A DNA stretch of 64,000 nt from contig CP136891.1 of NCBI GenBank assembly GCA_034359265.1, positions 5,966,501 to 6,030,500 on the forward strand. The letters run 5' to 3'. The translations under genes and the position numbers were made by a program. The notes beneath the pieces are model-generated. The model saw only the letters and a list, made by a program, of their open reading frames with translations, had not been told where the DNA came from and did not search any database. How positions within the stretch are numbered: position 1 is the stretch's first letter; every line of letters starts with the position of its first letter. Of the stretch, positions 1 through 14,525 are shown piece by piece. Source of the stretch: Canna indica. Lineage: Eukaryota; Streptophyta; Magnoliopsida; Zingiberales; Cannaceae.

Positions 1-25
1 CATACATGCAAATATTTCAGCATCT

Positions 26-370
26 ATGGTTGATTTAACAGTTGAGAATTTTCCGCTTGCATATGCGCAGACCTTCTCAGTTCCCGATCCTAACCCACCA
101 CAAAGATACGAAGAGATACCATATTGGGACGAATTCGAGGAAGGAGAAGATATTCTACTAAGAGTCTTAAGGTATGAAGAAACCTCAGAAGAATTCAGAA
201 ATTGGTTGAGTTTAGCAGAAAGTCCTAATAAACATGAGCAACCAGAGAGCTCTAACGCTCGTGCTCAACATTGGGATGTTATTTATAGAAGGTACCCTAT
301 ATGGTGTTCTGGCTCAGTTTCTTGCTGGATATTTGCCCTTCCGCATGGTCTCATAATCCAGCTGTTCTAG
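26..370 (+). other. Unrecognised 114-codon ORF next to pararetrovirus debris
   Basis: An open frame of 114 codons rich in Glu and Pro, with no domain I recognise. Its 3' part (about 234-277) recurs inverted at about 461-530, directly against the viral reverse-transcriptase fragment on the other strand. This suggests it belongs to the same rearranged endogenous pararetrovirus locus, but that rests on position and the shared repeat rather than on a protein match. It could equally be host sequence copied during the rearrangement. Confidence 0.3.
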
Positions 371-530
371 TGGGATCTCTTCTTGCTTACTGGGTTCTTG
401 GGCAAGTTTTTCTCCTTCTTCATACATGTTGATCAAGAACAGGTTTTCTTCTTGTTGTTGAGCACGAGCGTTAGAACTCTCTGGTTGCTCATGACAATGT
501 TGAGCACGAGCGTTAGAGCTCTAACGCTAT
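234..530. repeat. Inverted and re-duplicated ~34-bp segment
   Basis: The segment at about 234-267 reappears as its reverse complement at about 461-494, with one mismatch, and again, shorter, at about 503-530. The two inverted copies lie in tandem. This records at least two rearrangements of the pararetrovirus-associated sequence. Confidence 0.7.
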
Positions 531-757
531 CTCTCTTGTTGTTATCTTTATTTTTGTAGGGGATAAAACTAATCCCCATTTTTCACAGATGGACAACATT
601 ATCTTCAAGTGTTCAGCATGTTGGTTTTCATTTTCCGAAAATACTAAGATGTCATCGATATATACTGCTATGAAGTCCTCTGTTCCTGCGAAATAATTAT
701 CCATCTTGCGTTGAAAAATAGCAGACGCATTTTTCAGACCGAACGGCAGGAATTATA
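513..757 (-). pseudogene. Endogenous pararetrovirus (Caulimoviridae-like) reverse transcriptase fragment
   Basis: On the minus strand this encodes the core of a reverse transcriptase: the LPFGLKNA motif, then FQRKMD, then the catalytic YIDD box followed by ILVFS, then an LSPTK motif. This order is typical of badnavirus/caulimovirus polymerases rather than of Ty3/Gypsy or Copia elements. Only about 80 codons remain. The frame is lost upstream near 750, where LINE sequence begins, and downstream near 515, where it runs into the inverted repeat shared with 234-277. It is a dead integrated fragment. Family level is fairly sure; genus is not. Confidence 0.75.
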
Positions 758-769
758 AAAGGAGTGAAC

Positions 770-3301
770 AAGCTATTGTACAATCAAGATATTATCCTGA
801 ATGTTCCTGCATTTTACAAAGACAAATTGCTCACAAGAGATTAATGAGGGGATGCACTGTTTGAGCCTATTTGCAAGGAGTTTAGCTAAAATTCTATAAG
901 AGATGTTGCAAATGGCAATGAGTCTATAATCTCTAATAGTTTTGGGATTTTTTATTTTAGGAATAAAGGTAAGAAGAATTTTATTCCAATCATTTGGGAG
1001 GGAAGAGTGTTGGAAGAAGTAGAGAATGGAGTTGTAAAAATCATTTGAAATAGTATTCCAATAGTTCTTGTAGAATTCTATGGTGAAATCATCAAAACCA
1101 AGACTTTTTCCATTTTTAAAGGACTTAATAGTCTCCCACAGTTCATTCATAGAAATAGAGGTTATAAGAGAAGAAGCTGTATGATCATCAATGTGATTAA
1201 CAGAAGACCAATTATTTGTGGCATTTGATATGATAACATTTTCACTCCAAAGATTGGCATAATGATTAACAAATGTAAGCATGATATTTTTTGAGTCAGT
1301 AATGGTAGAGTTATCAGAATTAGTGATAGACTGAACATAATTAATTCTTCTTCTGGTGGTGACTACGCGATGGAAATAAACAGTATTTAGGTCACCCTCA
1401 GAAGCCCATTTAACTTTAGATTTAGACCACCACTTAAGACAAATTTGTCTTTGCAGAGCAATAATCCTATTATTTAATTCCTTAAGTTTGATGTCTAAGT
1501 TTGAAGGTCTAGAAGGAGAATCATCTAGAGATTCTAAGAGGGAGATATCACTCTCAGTGCATTTAAGGTGAGATTCTAAGTTTTTAATAGTTATTTTATT
1601 CCAATGAGTTAGAGTACCTCTAGTGTTCTTTAGTTTTTGATTGAAAAAAGAGTCAAGGTTTTGATAGGGTAATGGGGACCAAGCTCTTTTAACAATGTCA
1701 TGACTCTCTTCGTACTCTAATCAGAAACTTTGAAATTTAAAAGGTTTGTTCCTAGCTTGAGGGGAGGATGGAATAAAGATGGATAAAGGATTATGGTTTG
1801 AAATGCCTATATTTAAATGATTGATAAAATAATTACCAAAAAAATGAAGCCAAACTGCATTTGTAAAATATCTATCCAGCCAAATTAAAATTTTAACTGC
1901 ACCTTTACGGTTGTTTGACCAAGTATATTTTGAACCAGAAAAGCCAAGGTCAATTAAACCAGCATGCATAATGAAAGCAGAGAAATCCAGAATGAGTTTT
2001 GTAAATTTAAAAGGAAGGTCACCAAATTTATCTTCAGCATTCAAAATACAATTAAAATCATCCATAATTAACTAAGGAAAGTTAGAGCTATCAATATTAG
2101 AGAAAGAATTTCATAAATTATTCCTAATCCTAGGGTCAGTGCTGGCATAAATACTAGAAAGGAGAAAGTGTTCAAAATTATCCAATTGAACAATAAGATT
2201 GATTATTTGAGCAGAAATATAAATCAACTTACTTTTGATAATATTTGAGTCCCAGGCAACAAGAATGCCTCCAGAGGCGCCTGAGCTAGGCTGAATGACA
2301 GCCTGCCAAGAACGATCAAAGGTATTAACTAGCCTCTTAGCTTGGGCTTCATCAAGGTGAGTCTCATGGAGAGAGATTACCTTTACATTAGAATTTTTAA
2401 TTTGAAGAAATAGAAATTCCTTGGCTGATTTCCTACCGCCCCCCCTTATATTTCAGTTAAGTATATTCATTTAATAATGTAAAGGGGTTGGAAGTTTGAA
2501 ACTCAGAGAGGGAATTATTTTCTTCATGAGCATTGGAGTCATTATCATTCCGAGGCTTCTGTCTTTTTAATTTACTAGTTTTTCCAAATTTTGGGCCAAG
2601 ATGAATTTTGGCCTTAGCAGATTTAGGGGTTTTTTTTCCTGAGGTGGGAAGAGGATGGAGTATTTACACTCGAGACCTCAGAAGAATTAAAAATCCTATC
2701 AACATGGCTGGCTAATTCATTTAAGGATTTTGATATAGGAGGATTAAAAGCAAAACCTGAATTTTGATTTTCATTCGCAGATATAGAGTTTGTATCAGTA
2801 GAAATAGGAACATTAACAACATCCATATTTTCAATAGAGACAGGATCATCTACAACATCTATATTTAAAGGGATAGGTAAGGAGTTATTTAATGAACTAT
2901 AGTTATCAGAAATATTAGAGTGTTTTGCATTCCAAATCATTTTATTCTTAGAAGTAGAATTTGAGTAAGACAAAAAATTTGAAGAGAATTTCCCCTTATC
3001 TTGAGGAGGAGCAGAAGGATGATTTGCTTTTATGAGAGATACCTGAGGATTTGCAAGGCTGCCCGGCCCTGGATAAGTCCTACTCACTAGTCTGAGCATG
3101 AAAATCTCCTGAAGGAACTTGCGCACTACGAGGGCTCCGTCGTGCAAAGTTACGGTATTGGACTTGAATCCAAGGGCCACAAATAGGGTCTAGAGGCTCA
3201 GAAGCAGATATAGGGGCATCCAGATTCATAGAAGAAGATTTATTTAAATTCAAAATTTCGAGAGGGACAGAAACTTTCGAAGAATGGGCCCACATGATCA
3301 T
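770..3301 (-). mobile_element. Broken L1-type LINE (ORF1 C-terminus, endonuclease, start of RT)
   Basis: Read on the minus strand from 3301 to 770. First comes the end of ORF1 (3301-2480, two frames), with a GPW-x-x-V motif typical of plant LINE ORF1 proteins. ORF2 starts at about 2470 and overlaps the end of ORF1. It has the NIRG start of an AP-type endonuclease, a following HETHLD motif, and the later DDFN motif in a 114-codon piece at 1721-2065. A linker and the first part of the reverse transcriptase (773-1282, with FIPKI and DYRLI motifs) follow. Several stops and frameshifts interrupt it. The 3' part (catalytic RT box, RNase H, poly-A) is missing, the reverse of the usual 5' truncation, so it was cut by a later rearrangement. 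Confidence 0.85.
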
Positions 3302-3634
3302 ATTTATTCAATGAATTTCAACTTAACCCACTATAAAGTAAATTAAATTAAACATGATCATATTTATTTAATAATTTCTTTGGTATAACTTTTTGCCACA
3401 CATGAAGTGTGAAATTTTACATATATATCGATATTTGTAATAAAAGCCAATATTTTATTCAATGACAACTTAAATGTAAAATATTGCAGTAGGACAACTT
3501 AGGAACTTTGATTAGATAAAGTTTATAGCCACTCGTATAAGAAGTTGAATATGCATATTTAGTTATTTTATATGCAAAGCAAAATATAAAATAAAAATGT
3601 GAAATACATCAAATAAGACTTCAAAATATGTGAG

Positions 3635-3866
3635 GAACGTTTGGTTAACGATAATTATTTTCTATTTTAGTTTCAATAAAAAACAATTTTTTTTCAAAAC
3701 TATTTTCAATTTTAAAAATGCATTTAATTGATAAAAATAATACTAATTTCAGTCCGTTGAAATCAATCAAAATATTTAAACATGTTTTGTCAGTGAAAAT
3801 TGATATTTTTGTAAAATATAGTTAATAAAATTATTAAAATAAGTCTTTTCAAATCAAACTAGCCTT
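3635..3866. mobile_element. Short Harbinger-like MITE relative
   Basis: Begins with a GTTTGGTTAACG end and finishes with AATCAAACTAGCC, imperfect inverted ends like those of the larger element at 4340. Internal sequence resembles the start of that element. No clean target duplication is visible. Confidence 0.45.
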
Positions 3867-4339
3867 TCATGTTTTTAACTTTGTAAAGCACGAGATGAAG
3901 AAAAAAAATGTAAGAAAGAAAAAAAGTGAGCTTTTATAAAAAAATGAAAAATGATAAATTTTTTATGATTTATTAGTGACATCATAAATAGTTTATAGTA
4001 TTTATCAAAATCATAATTTTTTTTATAATATACTCAAATTATCTCCCAAATTTATTCATTTACATGCTTCTAAAATTAGTAGACCTAATAATTTCAAATG
4101 AGAAATTAATCGTAGTTATATTGAGGTTTAGAAACTTTCACCAAAGTCTTTAACTAACAATATAATTGTAATAAAAAAATTTATATTTTTATGTTAAGTT
4201 TGTTAATGATACAAATATGTGAAACTCGAAGTTTTATATTCAGTAAAATATATAATAAGCGATTATAAATTTTTCATCAAAGTCTTTAACTATCAAATAA
4301 ATGTGATTAACATCTCGTTTTAAGCTGTTAGATCTATTA

Positions 4340-5171
4340 GGTGATGTTTGGTTAGCGAAAATTATTTTCTAATTTGGTTTCAGTGAAATTAAAAATTTGA
4401 TTTCGAAAACTTGGTTTGATTTCTAGTTTTCAGTTTTCTTAAAACGCGATTGATTAATAAAAATAACATCAATTTTAGTTAGTTGGAACAAGTGAATATT
4501 TACTTGATTATAAAAAAATAATATCAATTTTTATTGAATATTTTTAGTAGTAATTAAATGTTTAGTTAGTTTACAAAATTAAATATTTGCTAATATGATT
4601 ATAAAATATTTATATGATTTAATTAATTAGGTTATTGATAATTTAAGATTTTTTTTGTTCAATTAGATATAAAAATTAATTAATAGTTATTATAATTTTT
4701 TTTTAAAAAATAAGTCCAATGATTTAAAATTAGTTTTGATTAAATTATAAATAGATCAACTTTAAGAAAATTAAGTTATTTAAAATTTGGATTTGAGTCG
4801 ATTAGATATAAATTAGTTTAATTAATTTATAAATTTAAGATAATAGTTTGAATTAAAAATGATGATTTTTATTTTTATTTTTAAAAATTAGATAAACTTT
4901 GATTTATTTTTAAATTAATTATTTTTATAAAAAATATATTTATAATTATAAAATTATCGCTGTATTTTGATAACGAAATTGACAGTCTCGAAATCACAGA
5001 AAATAACATTATTGTGTTTTTTTTTTTATTAAAAAAATTAATTTCGTTTTCATTCCAATTTTAATTTAATTTCTTGAAAATGCTGAACCAAATATGTTTT
5101 CGTAAACAATTTTAGTTTCAGTAAAATTGAAATCATAAAAACGAACTTAGTTTCGCTAATCAAATAGGTCC
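4340..5171. mobile_element. Non-autonomous PIF/Harbinger-like element, 832 bp
   Basis: The left end reads GGTGATGTTTGGTTAGCG and the right end reads CGCTAATCAAATAGGTCC, an imperfect terminal inverted repeat of about 18 bp. TTA flanks both sides, the 3-bp target duplication usual for PIF/Harbinger elements. It is AT-rich and has no coding capacity. Its second half has a close relative at 50090-50538 ending in GGCCC beside TAA, which supports a family with a TWA target. It was probably mobilised by a transposase encoded elsewhere. Confidence 0.7.
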
Positions 5172-5527
5172 TTAATTTTATAAACATGCAAAATTTATAA
5201 TTTTTTTTGTAATAAAATGAATAGAATTTGAGGATAATTTGAATATATTATATATATTTTAATTTTAATAAATATCATAAAGTATTTATAATTTTATCAA
5301 TAAATTGTAAAGTTTTTATAATTTTCATAAATATTTCATTTATTTTTAATACTATAAAAGGAGTTTGATTTTGCTACCCCTAAACACTTCGAACTTTTCG
5401 AAGCTCAGTTTTGAATCATTTTAGTGGCTTTGATTAGATAAAAAAGGATGGAAAATAACATTTTTATATTAAGGAACCATTCGTTCGCCTAAAATTTCCA
5501 TGCGGTCTATTTCAAGATAAGATCATA

Positions 5528-6165
5528 ATGGCCCGTTTGGTTTGCTAAAAAACTGGGGACTGGACTGAACATCCGTCCATGTCCCCCGTTTGGTTTGCAA
5601 AAGAAGCTTCGGGACAAGGACTTCTTCTTGTCCGGGACAGGATTTTCATCCATTTTGGTGTACCGAGAAATTTCTCGGTACACCGAAATCGGGCGGAGGA
5701 CAAGGACTGCAATTGTCAAAATTACCCCTTCTTTTGATCGTAGAATCGTCGGATCGAGTCGAGGTGAATACCAAAGTTGTAAATTTTCGCGTGCTGAACG
5801 CGATGGTGGTGTCAGATTTTAGATTGGAAATCGTTTGGTATAATTTTTATATTTTTCGGTATAATTAGTTGAACACTTATTAGTTAAACTAAAACTTCTT
5901 ATTATATTAAAGTATTTGATACTATATATTAATATTTTTTTACATATTAATTAATTTTAAGACTAATTTACAAGGGTATTTTAGTTATTTGTCATATATA
6001 ATATCTTGTTATAGCGAAACAAACGCAGGACAGAACGGAATATCGTGTCCTGTTTTTGACGAAATAAACACGGTATAGCTATTGTTCCAGGACATCTGAT
6101 GTTCTGTTCTTGTCCCTGTCTAGTGTCCTTTGATGAGCAGTTTGCGAACCAAACGAGTCCTATGA
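5528..6165. mobile_element. Non-autonomous DNA transposon, ~640 bp
   Basis: Ends are GGCCCGTTTGGTTTGC on the left and GCGAACCAAACGAGTCC on the right, inverted with a few mismatches. GGACA/TGTCC motifs crowd both subterminal regions. The short ORFs here are non-coding shadows. A 28-bp perfect palindrome lies inside at 5657-5684. I could not fix the target duplication, so the superfamily is open. Confidence 0.6.
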
Positions 6166-6676
6166 CTAAATTCCTACCCGCCACGCCCAAGTTAAAGAGG
6201 CAAAAGAGTACAGCATAAACTCGCTACGTTTTAATACACCCGCTCTACGGTGTATGTGGCACGTGGGTCCTCTTCCAACCAATATTCATCGGGATAGGGA
6301 ATCGAGTGAGTAGACAGAGGAGTCCACGAAGTATCATTTGCTAAAGGAAAGGAGGTCAATGAACAGGGTCCCCCAATAGGCACGCAACGCAAAACTATGT
6401 CTAATAATTTAAAACAAGAAATCAATTTCCAACGTCAAGTCCGCGTACCGGACGTGAATACCGCTGGCACCGACTGTGTCATCCATAAAGGGCCCCGCAC
6501 TGATTTCAAATCATTTAACGGGTAAGGAGAATGAGTTTAATATTTAGATCGAACTAAATGGTCTTCTCTTCGGAATTAAATCAGTCCATCTCTGCTAGTC
6601 TGCTGTCGTTCCGCTTTTCCTACTTAGAAGAAATCTTCTTTGAATTCTCTCCGGCGAGCGGGCGGCAGCCAAAGCG
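6166..6676 (+). promoter_or_regulatory. Upstream region of the 14-3-3 gene
   Basis: About 510 bp between the DNA transposon and the 14-3-3 start codon, with no ORF I believe in. The last 130 bp turn pyrimidine- and GC-rich, as in a plant 5' leader. An AT-rich stretch near 6536-6550 could hold a TATA-like element, but no single box stands out. Confidence 0.35.
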
Positions 6677-8879
<2,203 letters not shown>

Positions 8880-11529
8880 CTTAAATGATTGGGTGTATGT
8901 GTTGCAACTTTGTGATTTTTAATCTGCTTCAGCTTGCAGATTGCATGTGATATCAAGTGCTTTCATTTTACTTTTCCTTGTGATAGTGAACCTCTCTGTT
9001 TTAAATCTTCCTCTTCTACTTTTCTTTCCCGGGCATAATCTATATGCTGGTAAGCTCGCGGCAGTTGTATTTGCACTTGGAAATGCAACCTGTGTTCAAT
9101 CTTCCTCTGCATCTTTCTCTTGATTTTTTTCTTCATCCATGGAATCTACTGGTTGCATTGCACATGTATGGCCAGCGTCATCTGAATTACTTTCCGTAGT
9201 CATATTCATGTTGTGTAGCTTACATGAAGCTTGAATACATGGGTCGTGTGAAATGTTAGGAATAGAGCTGCAATTTGCCGAACAATACAAAACTCAAGTT
9301 TGCAATTTAGGAGTGCAACTTTTATCGAGCCACACTTCATAAAAATTCTTATGAAATCCCTCATTGGAGTGGATCTAGCCTGGATCTAGCTTGGTTAGAA
9401 TCGAACCTAGTATGTCTAAGATTGAACCTAAAATAAGAGTGAACATGTGTCGTCTAATATTGCACATGTATGGCCAATGTCATCTGAATTACTTTCCCTA
9501 TAGTCATATTCATGTTGTGCAGCTTATATGAAGCTTGAATATGCAGATCCTGCGAAATGTTAAGAATATAGCTGCAATTTGCCGAACAATACTAAACTCA
9601 AGTTTGCAACCCTAAAGAAATTTTTATGGAATCCCTTGTATGAGTGAATTTAGTTTCGTAAAAACTGAACATAGTATGTATAAGATTGAATCCAAAGCAA
9701 GAGTGAATATGTGTCGTCTTTGGAGCCTTCGCTTGCTCCTCTAGTTTGATTATTATTATTGACTTGACGTATTATTAAGAAAACAATTGTCTATCAAAAT
9801 GAAAGACACTAGAGCCTCTTCTACTTCTAATAGTAATAGGCGATAAACTATATCGAAATTATTTTCAACGAATCCATAAGAAGTGATTATTTTTTTAAGG
9901 AATTTTGGCACTCAATCTGGAATGGGAAGGAGTATTGTCAAATAATGAACCTAACGCTTTCATTTTAATTTCAGTCAATCTTAACAGTACTAGTATGGAG
10001 CTCTATACAAATAGTTTTTTTCCCCCCTAGTTTAGCGTATTAAACGCAGCAAATTTCTCGTTTTCAATGGGTTTGAATAAAGTAGGTCCTTTTGAGATTA
10101 AAAATTTGGTTGCTAAGACTAATTATTCATAGATTGACGCAGAAACGTTTGCTTGGGATATGTTTAAAGAATATTCAGAATAGAACATTATGCAATTGAA
10201 GTGCAGATAGGCATAGACAATTATGAGGGATGCCAGTTTATCGGTGATTATGATGTTTGCAGTTTGCAGTTTGCACTATATATATATCAAATAATTGATT
10301 ATTTGGACCTATAATTTGTAACCTTTCATTTTATCCGCCCATGGTTGGTGCGTTGGAGGACCTGATGGTGGAGTGGAATTAGAGGAATATCGGATTAGTT
10401 TGACCTGGATTGGTTAAGGATGCGTCATTACAAACCTCTACCCCTCTCAAGTCAATAAAAATCATGTGCTTCTTTGAATATTGGGATGTTTTTCTACTAC
10501 CTTACCGAAAATTCTTAAATTCGAAATAGAAATGTATAAATTTCTAAAATGGAATTATTTTTTTTTCTGATTTTAATTCATACTTTTGAACGAAAATTTT
10601 TAAGCATTTTAAAAACTTTTGTGTAAAAAAATTTAATACTATTTTTTAATTAATTCTTTTATAAATTTTTTTATTCAGTATTGTTTATGAAATTAAAAAA
10701 CTATTTTTTTAAAAAAATAATTATTTGAAAAAATATGAGTTGCATACTTGCATATACGTTTTCGTTCAAGTAAACTAGTAATACTTAAACATAATAATTA
10801 AAGTAAAATTATATTATTATTTATAGGAGTTATTTTGAATTTTTTTAACTATAATGGAATTTGGAATTGATGATATCACTATCAAACCATATACACATGC
10901 ATAGCATCAATTATCAGTTTATCGCCTATATTAATTTTATAGACCTTAATTATTGACTTAATATTAAGTTGGAATTGATGATATCACACTAAATCATATA
11001 TGCCTATATATATATATATATATAATTAAAGTCTTTCAAAGATTATTTAAAGAACTTGTGAATGTCAAAAGGTGGTGTTACATATGTAAGTTTTGACATT
11101 ATAGACACAATTGCGAGATTCGTTGCCCTATCAAAAGTCTGGTCATTTAATTTAAAGTCCGCTTCATTTAATTTTGTGCTTTAAAATGGATTGTTAATCT
11201 TATGTAACACCGATTTTTAATGAATATTGAAATAATTAAGAATATAATACTGTTTTAATTGTTTGTGACATTATCATATACAAAATAACACCATCTTTTG
11301 TAAGTATTGAAAAATAAATAAAAATTTGTTTATAACATTGTTATATGGATATAAAAACTCTGATGTGAATATAAATATATAATATCTTTAGAAACCAAAT
11401 TAACACTACTATTACATTCAAAACAACTTCCTTAACTGTTCCCTCTTTATCGCCAAAAACTCAATTCCGACTTTTGAAATTTGGCATACACAATAAAAAT
11501 TTCATAAAATTTACAAAGACACCTATCAT
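8880..11529. other. 14-3-3 3' UTR and AT-rich intergenic DNA
   Basis: The first few hundred bases are probably 3' UTR. Beyond that I see no gene: a diverged tandem duplication (9157-9720), a short local repeat (a GGAATTGATGATATCAC core near 10862 and again near 10975), and a TA dinucleotide run near 11005-11024. Confidence 0.6.
9157..9720. repeat. Two-copy diverged tandem duplication (302 and 262 bp)
   Basis: The block starting ATTGCACATGTATGGCCA at 9157 starts again at 9459. The two copies track each other to a shared GTGTCGTCT end near 9450 and 9720. The second copy lacks about 40 bp in its middle. Numerous substitutions indicate an old event. No coding potential is shared. Confidence 0.85.
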
Positions 11530-11911
11530 TAGGATGGTTCATGGGTCAAATTGGATTTAGGGGAAAAATCGATTTGACCCAATCAAGTGTAATCGGGTCG
11601 GGTTCAAAAATTTTCACCTCTCAAATCCGACCTAGTTCGGGTCGAATCAGGTAGTTGGATTTACTCGATAATAAGGTAAAATAAGTTTTTAATAATATTT
11701 TTTAAAAAAAATTAAAAAATAATTAAAAAATAAATATTTTAATATAATATTTTTTAAAAAAATTAAAAATCTATAAATAATCAGGTAATCGGGTCGGATC
11801 TCAAGTCATCGAATTTTAAATTTTAAAACTCGAGACCTGACCCGACCCGACCCGATTATGATCGGAGTTGGTCGAGATATACTCGACCCAACCTGATTAC
11901 CCAATCAGACC

Positions 11912-12549
11912 TATGAGGGTTGAATCATTTTAAACCCGAATCCATTATGAAATTGGGCTTGATCAACACAAGCTAATTTTCTGGGTCAAAAGAAGCATTT
12001 CAGCCATCCGATTAAATCAGATGGAGCAGCAAAATCCTTGGAGATTTTTTCTCCAACAAATTAGGCATGAATTGGCTCTCCCCTGTATTATAAATAGGGG
12101 GCCTAATATGCAGTTTCAAAAATCATCTCAATAATTCTCAGACCCTCCCATCTACTCTGTTTCTCAGGCAGGATTCTTTTCCAGTGTCTCTCTTCCTCTT
12201 CACACCGTCTTAGGCAAAAGCAAGAAGATCAAGGACGTCACATCCACAGTTTTCAAGCAGAAGCAGGAATCCAGATTTCGGGGTGCAGAAAAAATCCGAG
12301 AACATGCAGTATTTTTCTTTACAGTTTATTAATTAATTGTATTCCGCTCTTGTATTGCCGTGTTTTCTCTCCCTTTTAATAAAATCAAGTGTCATCTTCT
12401 CCCCTTGGAGTAGGCCCGGTACCCCGCCGGGCTGAACCACATAAATTTGGTGTTCTTTGTATTATTTCTAGATTTACTCATTTTGATATTTTTTCTTTTG
12501 GCGTTTGGATTTTTGGATCCTTGCAGGAAGACTCAATTTCTTCCTAACA
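11912..12549 (+). repeat. 5' LTR of the Copia element
   Basis: 638 bp. The terminal TG has become TA here, while the 3' LTR keeps TGTGAGGG; the end is CTAACA. It contains a TATAAATA box at 12089-12096 and an AATAAA polyadenylation signal near 12377-12382, so promoter and poly-A elements are both visible. Confidence 0.93.
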
Positions 12550-12577
12550 GTCGTGGTATCAGAGCCAACAATCCACA

Positions 12578-13498
12578 ATGTCAGAGACAAAATATGAAAT
12601 TCAGAAATTGGACCACAATGTCAACTATTCATTGTGGGCTTTGAAGATGAAAGCAATTTTGGTTAAATAGAACCTTCAAAATACTATTCGTGGGCGAGAT
12701 GCAATGGAAGGCCCTGAAAGGGAAAAGGACCGGGCCGATAAAAGTGCTAAAGTCACCTTGTACATGAGCATCTGCGACGAGGCACTACGAGAAGTTGCAT
12801 CAAAAAAGACCACCGCAAACGTATGGAAAAAACTTGCTACAATCTACCATGATAAAACTCTTACAAGTAAGATGACACTTAGACAGAAATTATATTTTTT
12901 ACGCATAACTGATGACACTTCTGTTAAAAATCATATTAACACTTTTCGTTCTATTCTTGCTGATCTTGATGATATGGAAGTTAAATTTGAGGAAGAAGAT
13001 AAGACTTTTATGCTTCTAATTACTCTCCCTGCTTCTTTTAAAAATTTTCGTGAAAGTTTATTGTATGGCAAGAATACTATTACTCTGGATGAAGTGACAA
13101 CAATGCTAGTATCCAAGGAGGTTGTCGACTCTCAACTTACCACAGGATCCTCTAGAAGCCTTGGAGAAGCCCTGAACACTAGAGGACGAAATAGGTCACG
13201 AGACAAAAGCCGAGGTAAGTTTAGATCTAAATCCAGGTCCAAAAATATGCAGTGCTATTATTGCAAAAAGATGGGACACATCAAATCAGAATGTCGTAAG
13301 CTGAAACGGAGATTGGAGGAACAAAATCAGAATGGAGAAGCATCCTATGCAGATGAGGATGAAAAAATAGAGGTACTTACAATTTCTGTTTGTTATGCTA
13401 GATCTCAAGATGAGTGGATTTTAGATTCAGGTTGCTCTTATCATATGACACCGCACCGAGAATGGTATACCACATATGAACATGCTGATGGTAAATAA
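12578..13498 (+). pseudogene. Copia gag and protease region
   Basis: The frame starts at ATG 12578 soon after the primer binding site. A TAG near 12668 breaks it after about 30 codons and the frame then continues to 13498. It shows a UBN2-type gag domain, a basic Arg/Ser-rich stretch, the CCHC knuckle CYYCKKMGHIKSEC, and the protease motif WILDSGCSYHMT. A TAA at 13496-13498 ends the intact part just after the protease active site. The remainder of the polyprotein continues in the same frame with more stops. Confidence 0.9.
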
Positions 13499-14525
13499 GT
13501 ACTAATGAGAAATGATTCATCATGTCAAGTAGCAGGTGTTGGCTCAGTAAAAATCAAAATGCATGATGCAATTACAAGGACTCTAACTCAGGTATAACAT
13601 ATTCCAAGTCTTAAAAGAAATTTAATTTCTTTATCTTCTCTAGATGCACTTGGATACAAGTATTCAGGCCAAGACGAAGTTTTTAGAGTCACAAAGGGGT
13701 CCTTAACAGTAATGAAAGCACTAAAAATAAACCAACTCTACATCCTGCAAGGCACAACGGTAACAAGTGGTGCAGCTATGGTAACTTCTGAACACTCTGA
13801 TGATATTGCTAAATTATGACATATTAATGAAAGGAGCATGTTAATTCTTGAACAAAAGGGACTATTTGAAAAACAGAAATTTGCTAAGTTAGATTTATGT
13901 GAACATTGCATCTATGGCAAACAGAAAAGAGTCTCATTCTCCACATGACAATATTATGCAAAAGAAAAATTAGACTACATCCACTCTGATTTATGGGGGC
14001 CATCACCGGTTGAATCCCAAGGAGGAGCTCGATACATGCTCATATTCATTGATGATTACTCCAGGAAGGTATGAGCTTATTTTATTAAAAATAAATATGA
14101 TGTTTTCTCCAAATTTCAGTCTTGGAAGGCAATGATTGAGAAGCAAACCAGTAGATATGTTTGGACCCCGAGAACCGTCAATGGCCTAGAATTTTGCAGT
14201 GGAGAATTTAAAGATTTTAGCTCGAGAGAAGCGATCATAAGACATCACACAGTTCCCTACACACCTCAGCAGAATGGAGTGGCAGAAAGGATGAACCGCA
14301 CCATCATAGAAAGGGTAAGAAGTATGCTTTCTGATGCTAACATTTCTAAAAGTTTTTGGGGCAGAGGTTGCATCCACCGCTTGCTACCTGATAAATCGAT
14401 CACCTTCTTCATCCATTGAATTCAAGACGCATGAGGAAAAATGGACCGGGTCGTTAGCCTCTTATGACCATCTTAAAATTTTTGGGAGCACTGTCTATGT
14501 CAGAGTGAATGAAGGAAAATTATAA
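13499..14525 (+). pseudogene. Copia integrase region
   Basis: Carries the zinc-binding region ending in LCEHC, the catalytic core with HSDLWGP and FIDDYSRK, and HTVPYTPQQNGVAERMN. Stops lie at about 13597, 13817, 13946 and 14072. A one-base insertion in the G run at 14358-14361 shifts the frame, so the C-terminal part (CYLINRSP, then KIFGS) continues in another frame to a stop at 14523-14525. Confidence 0.88.
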
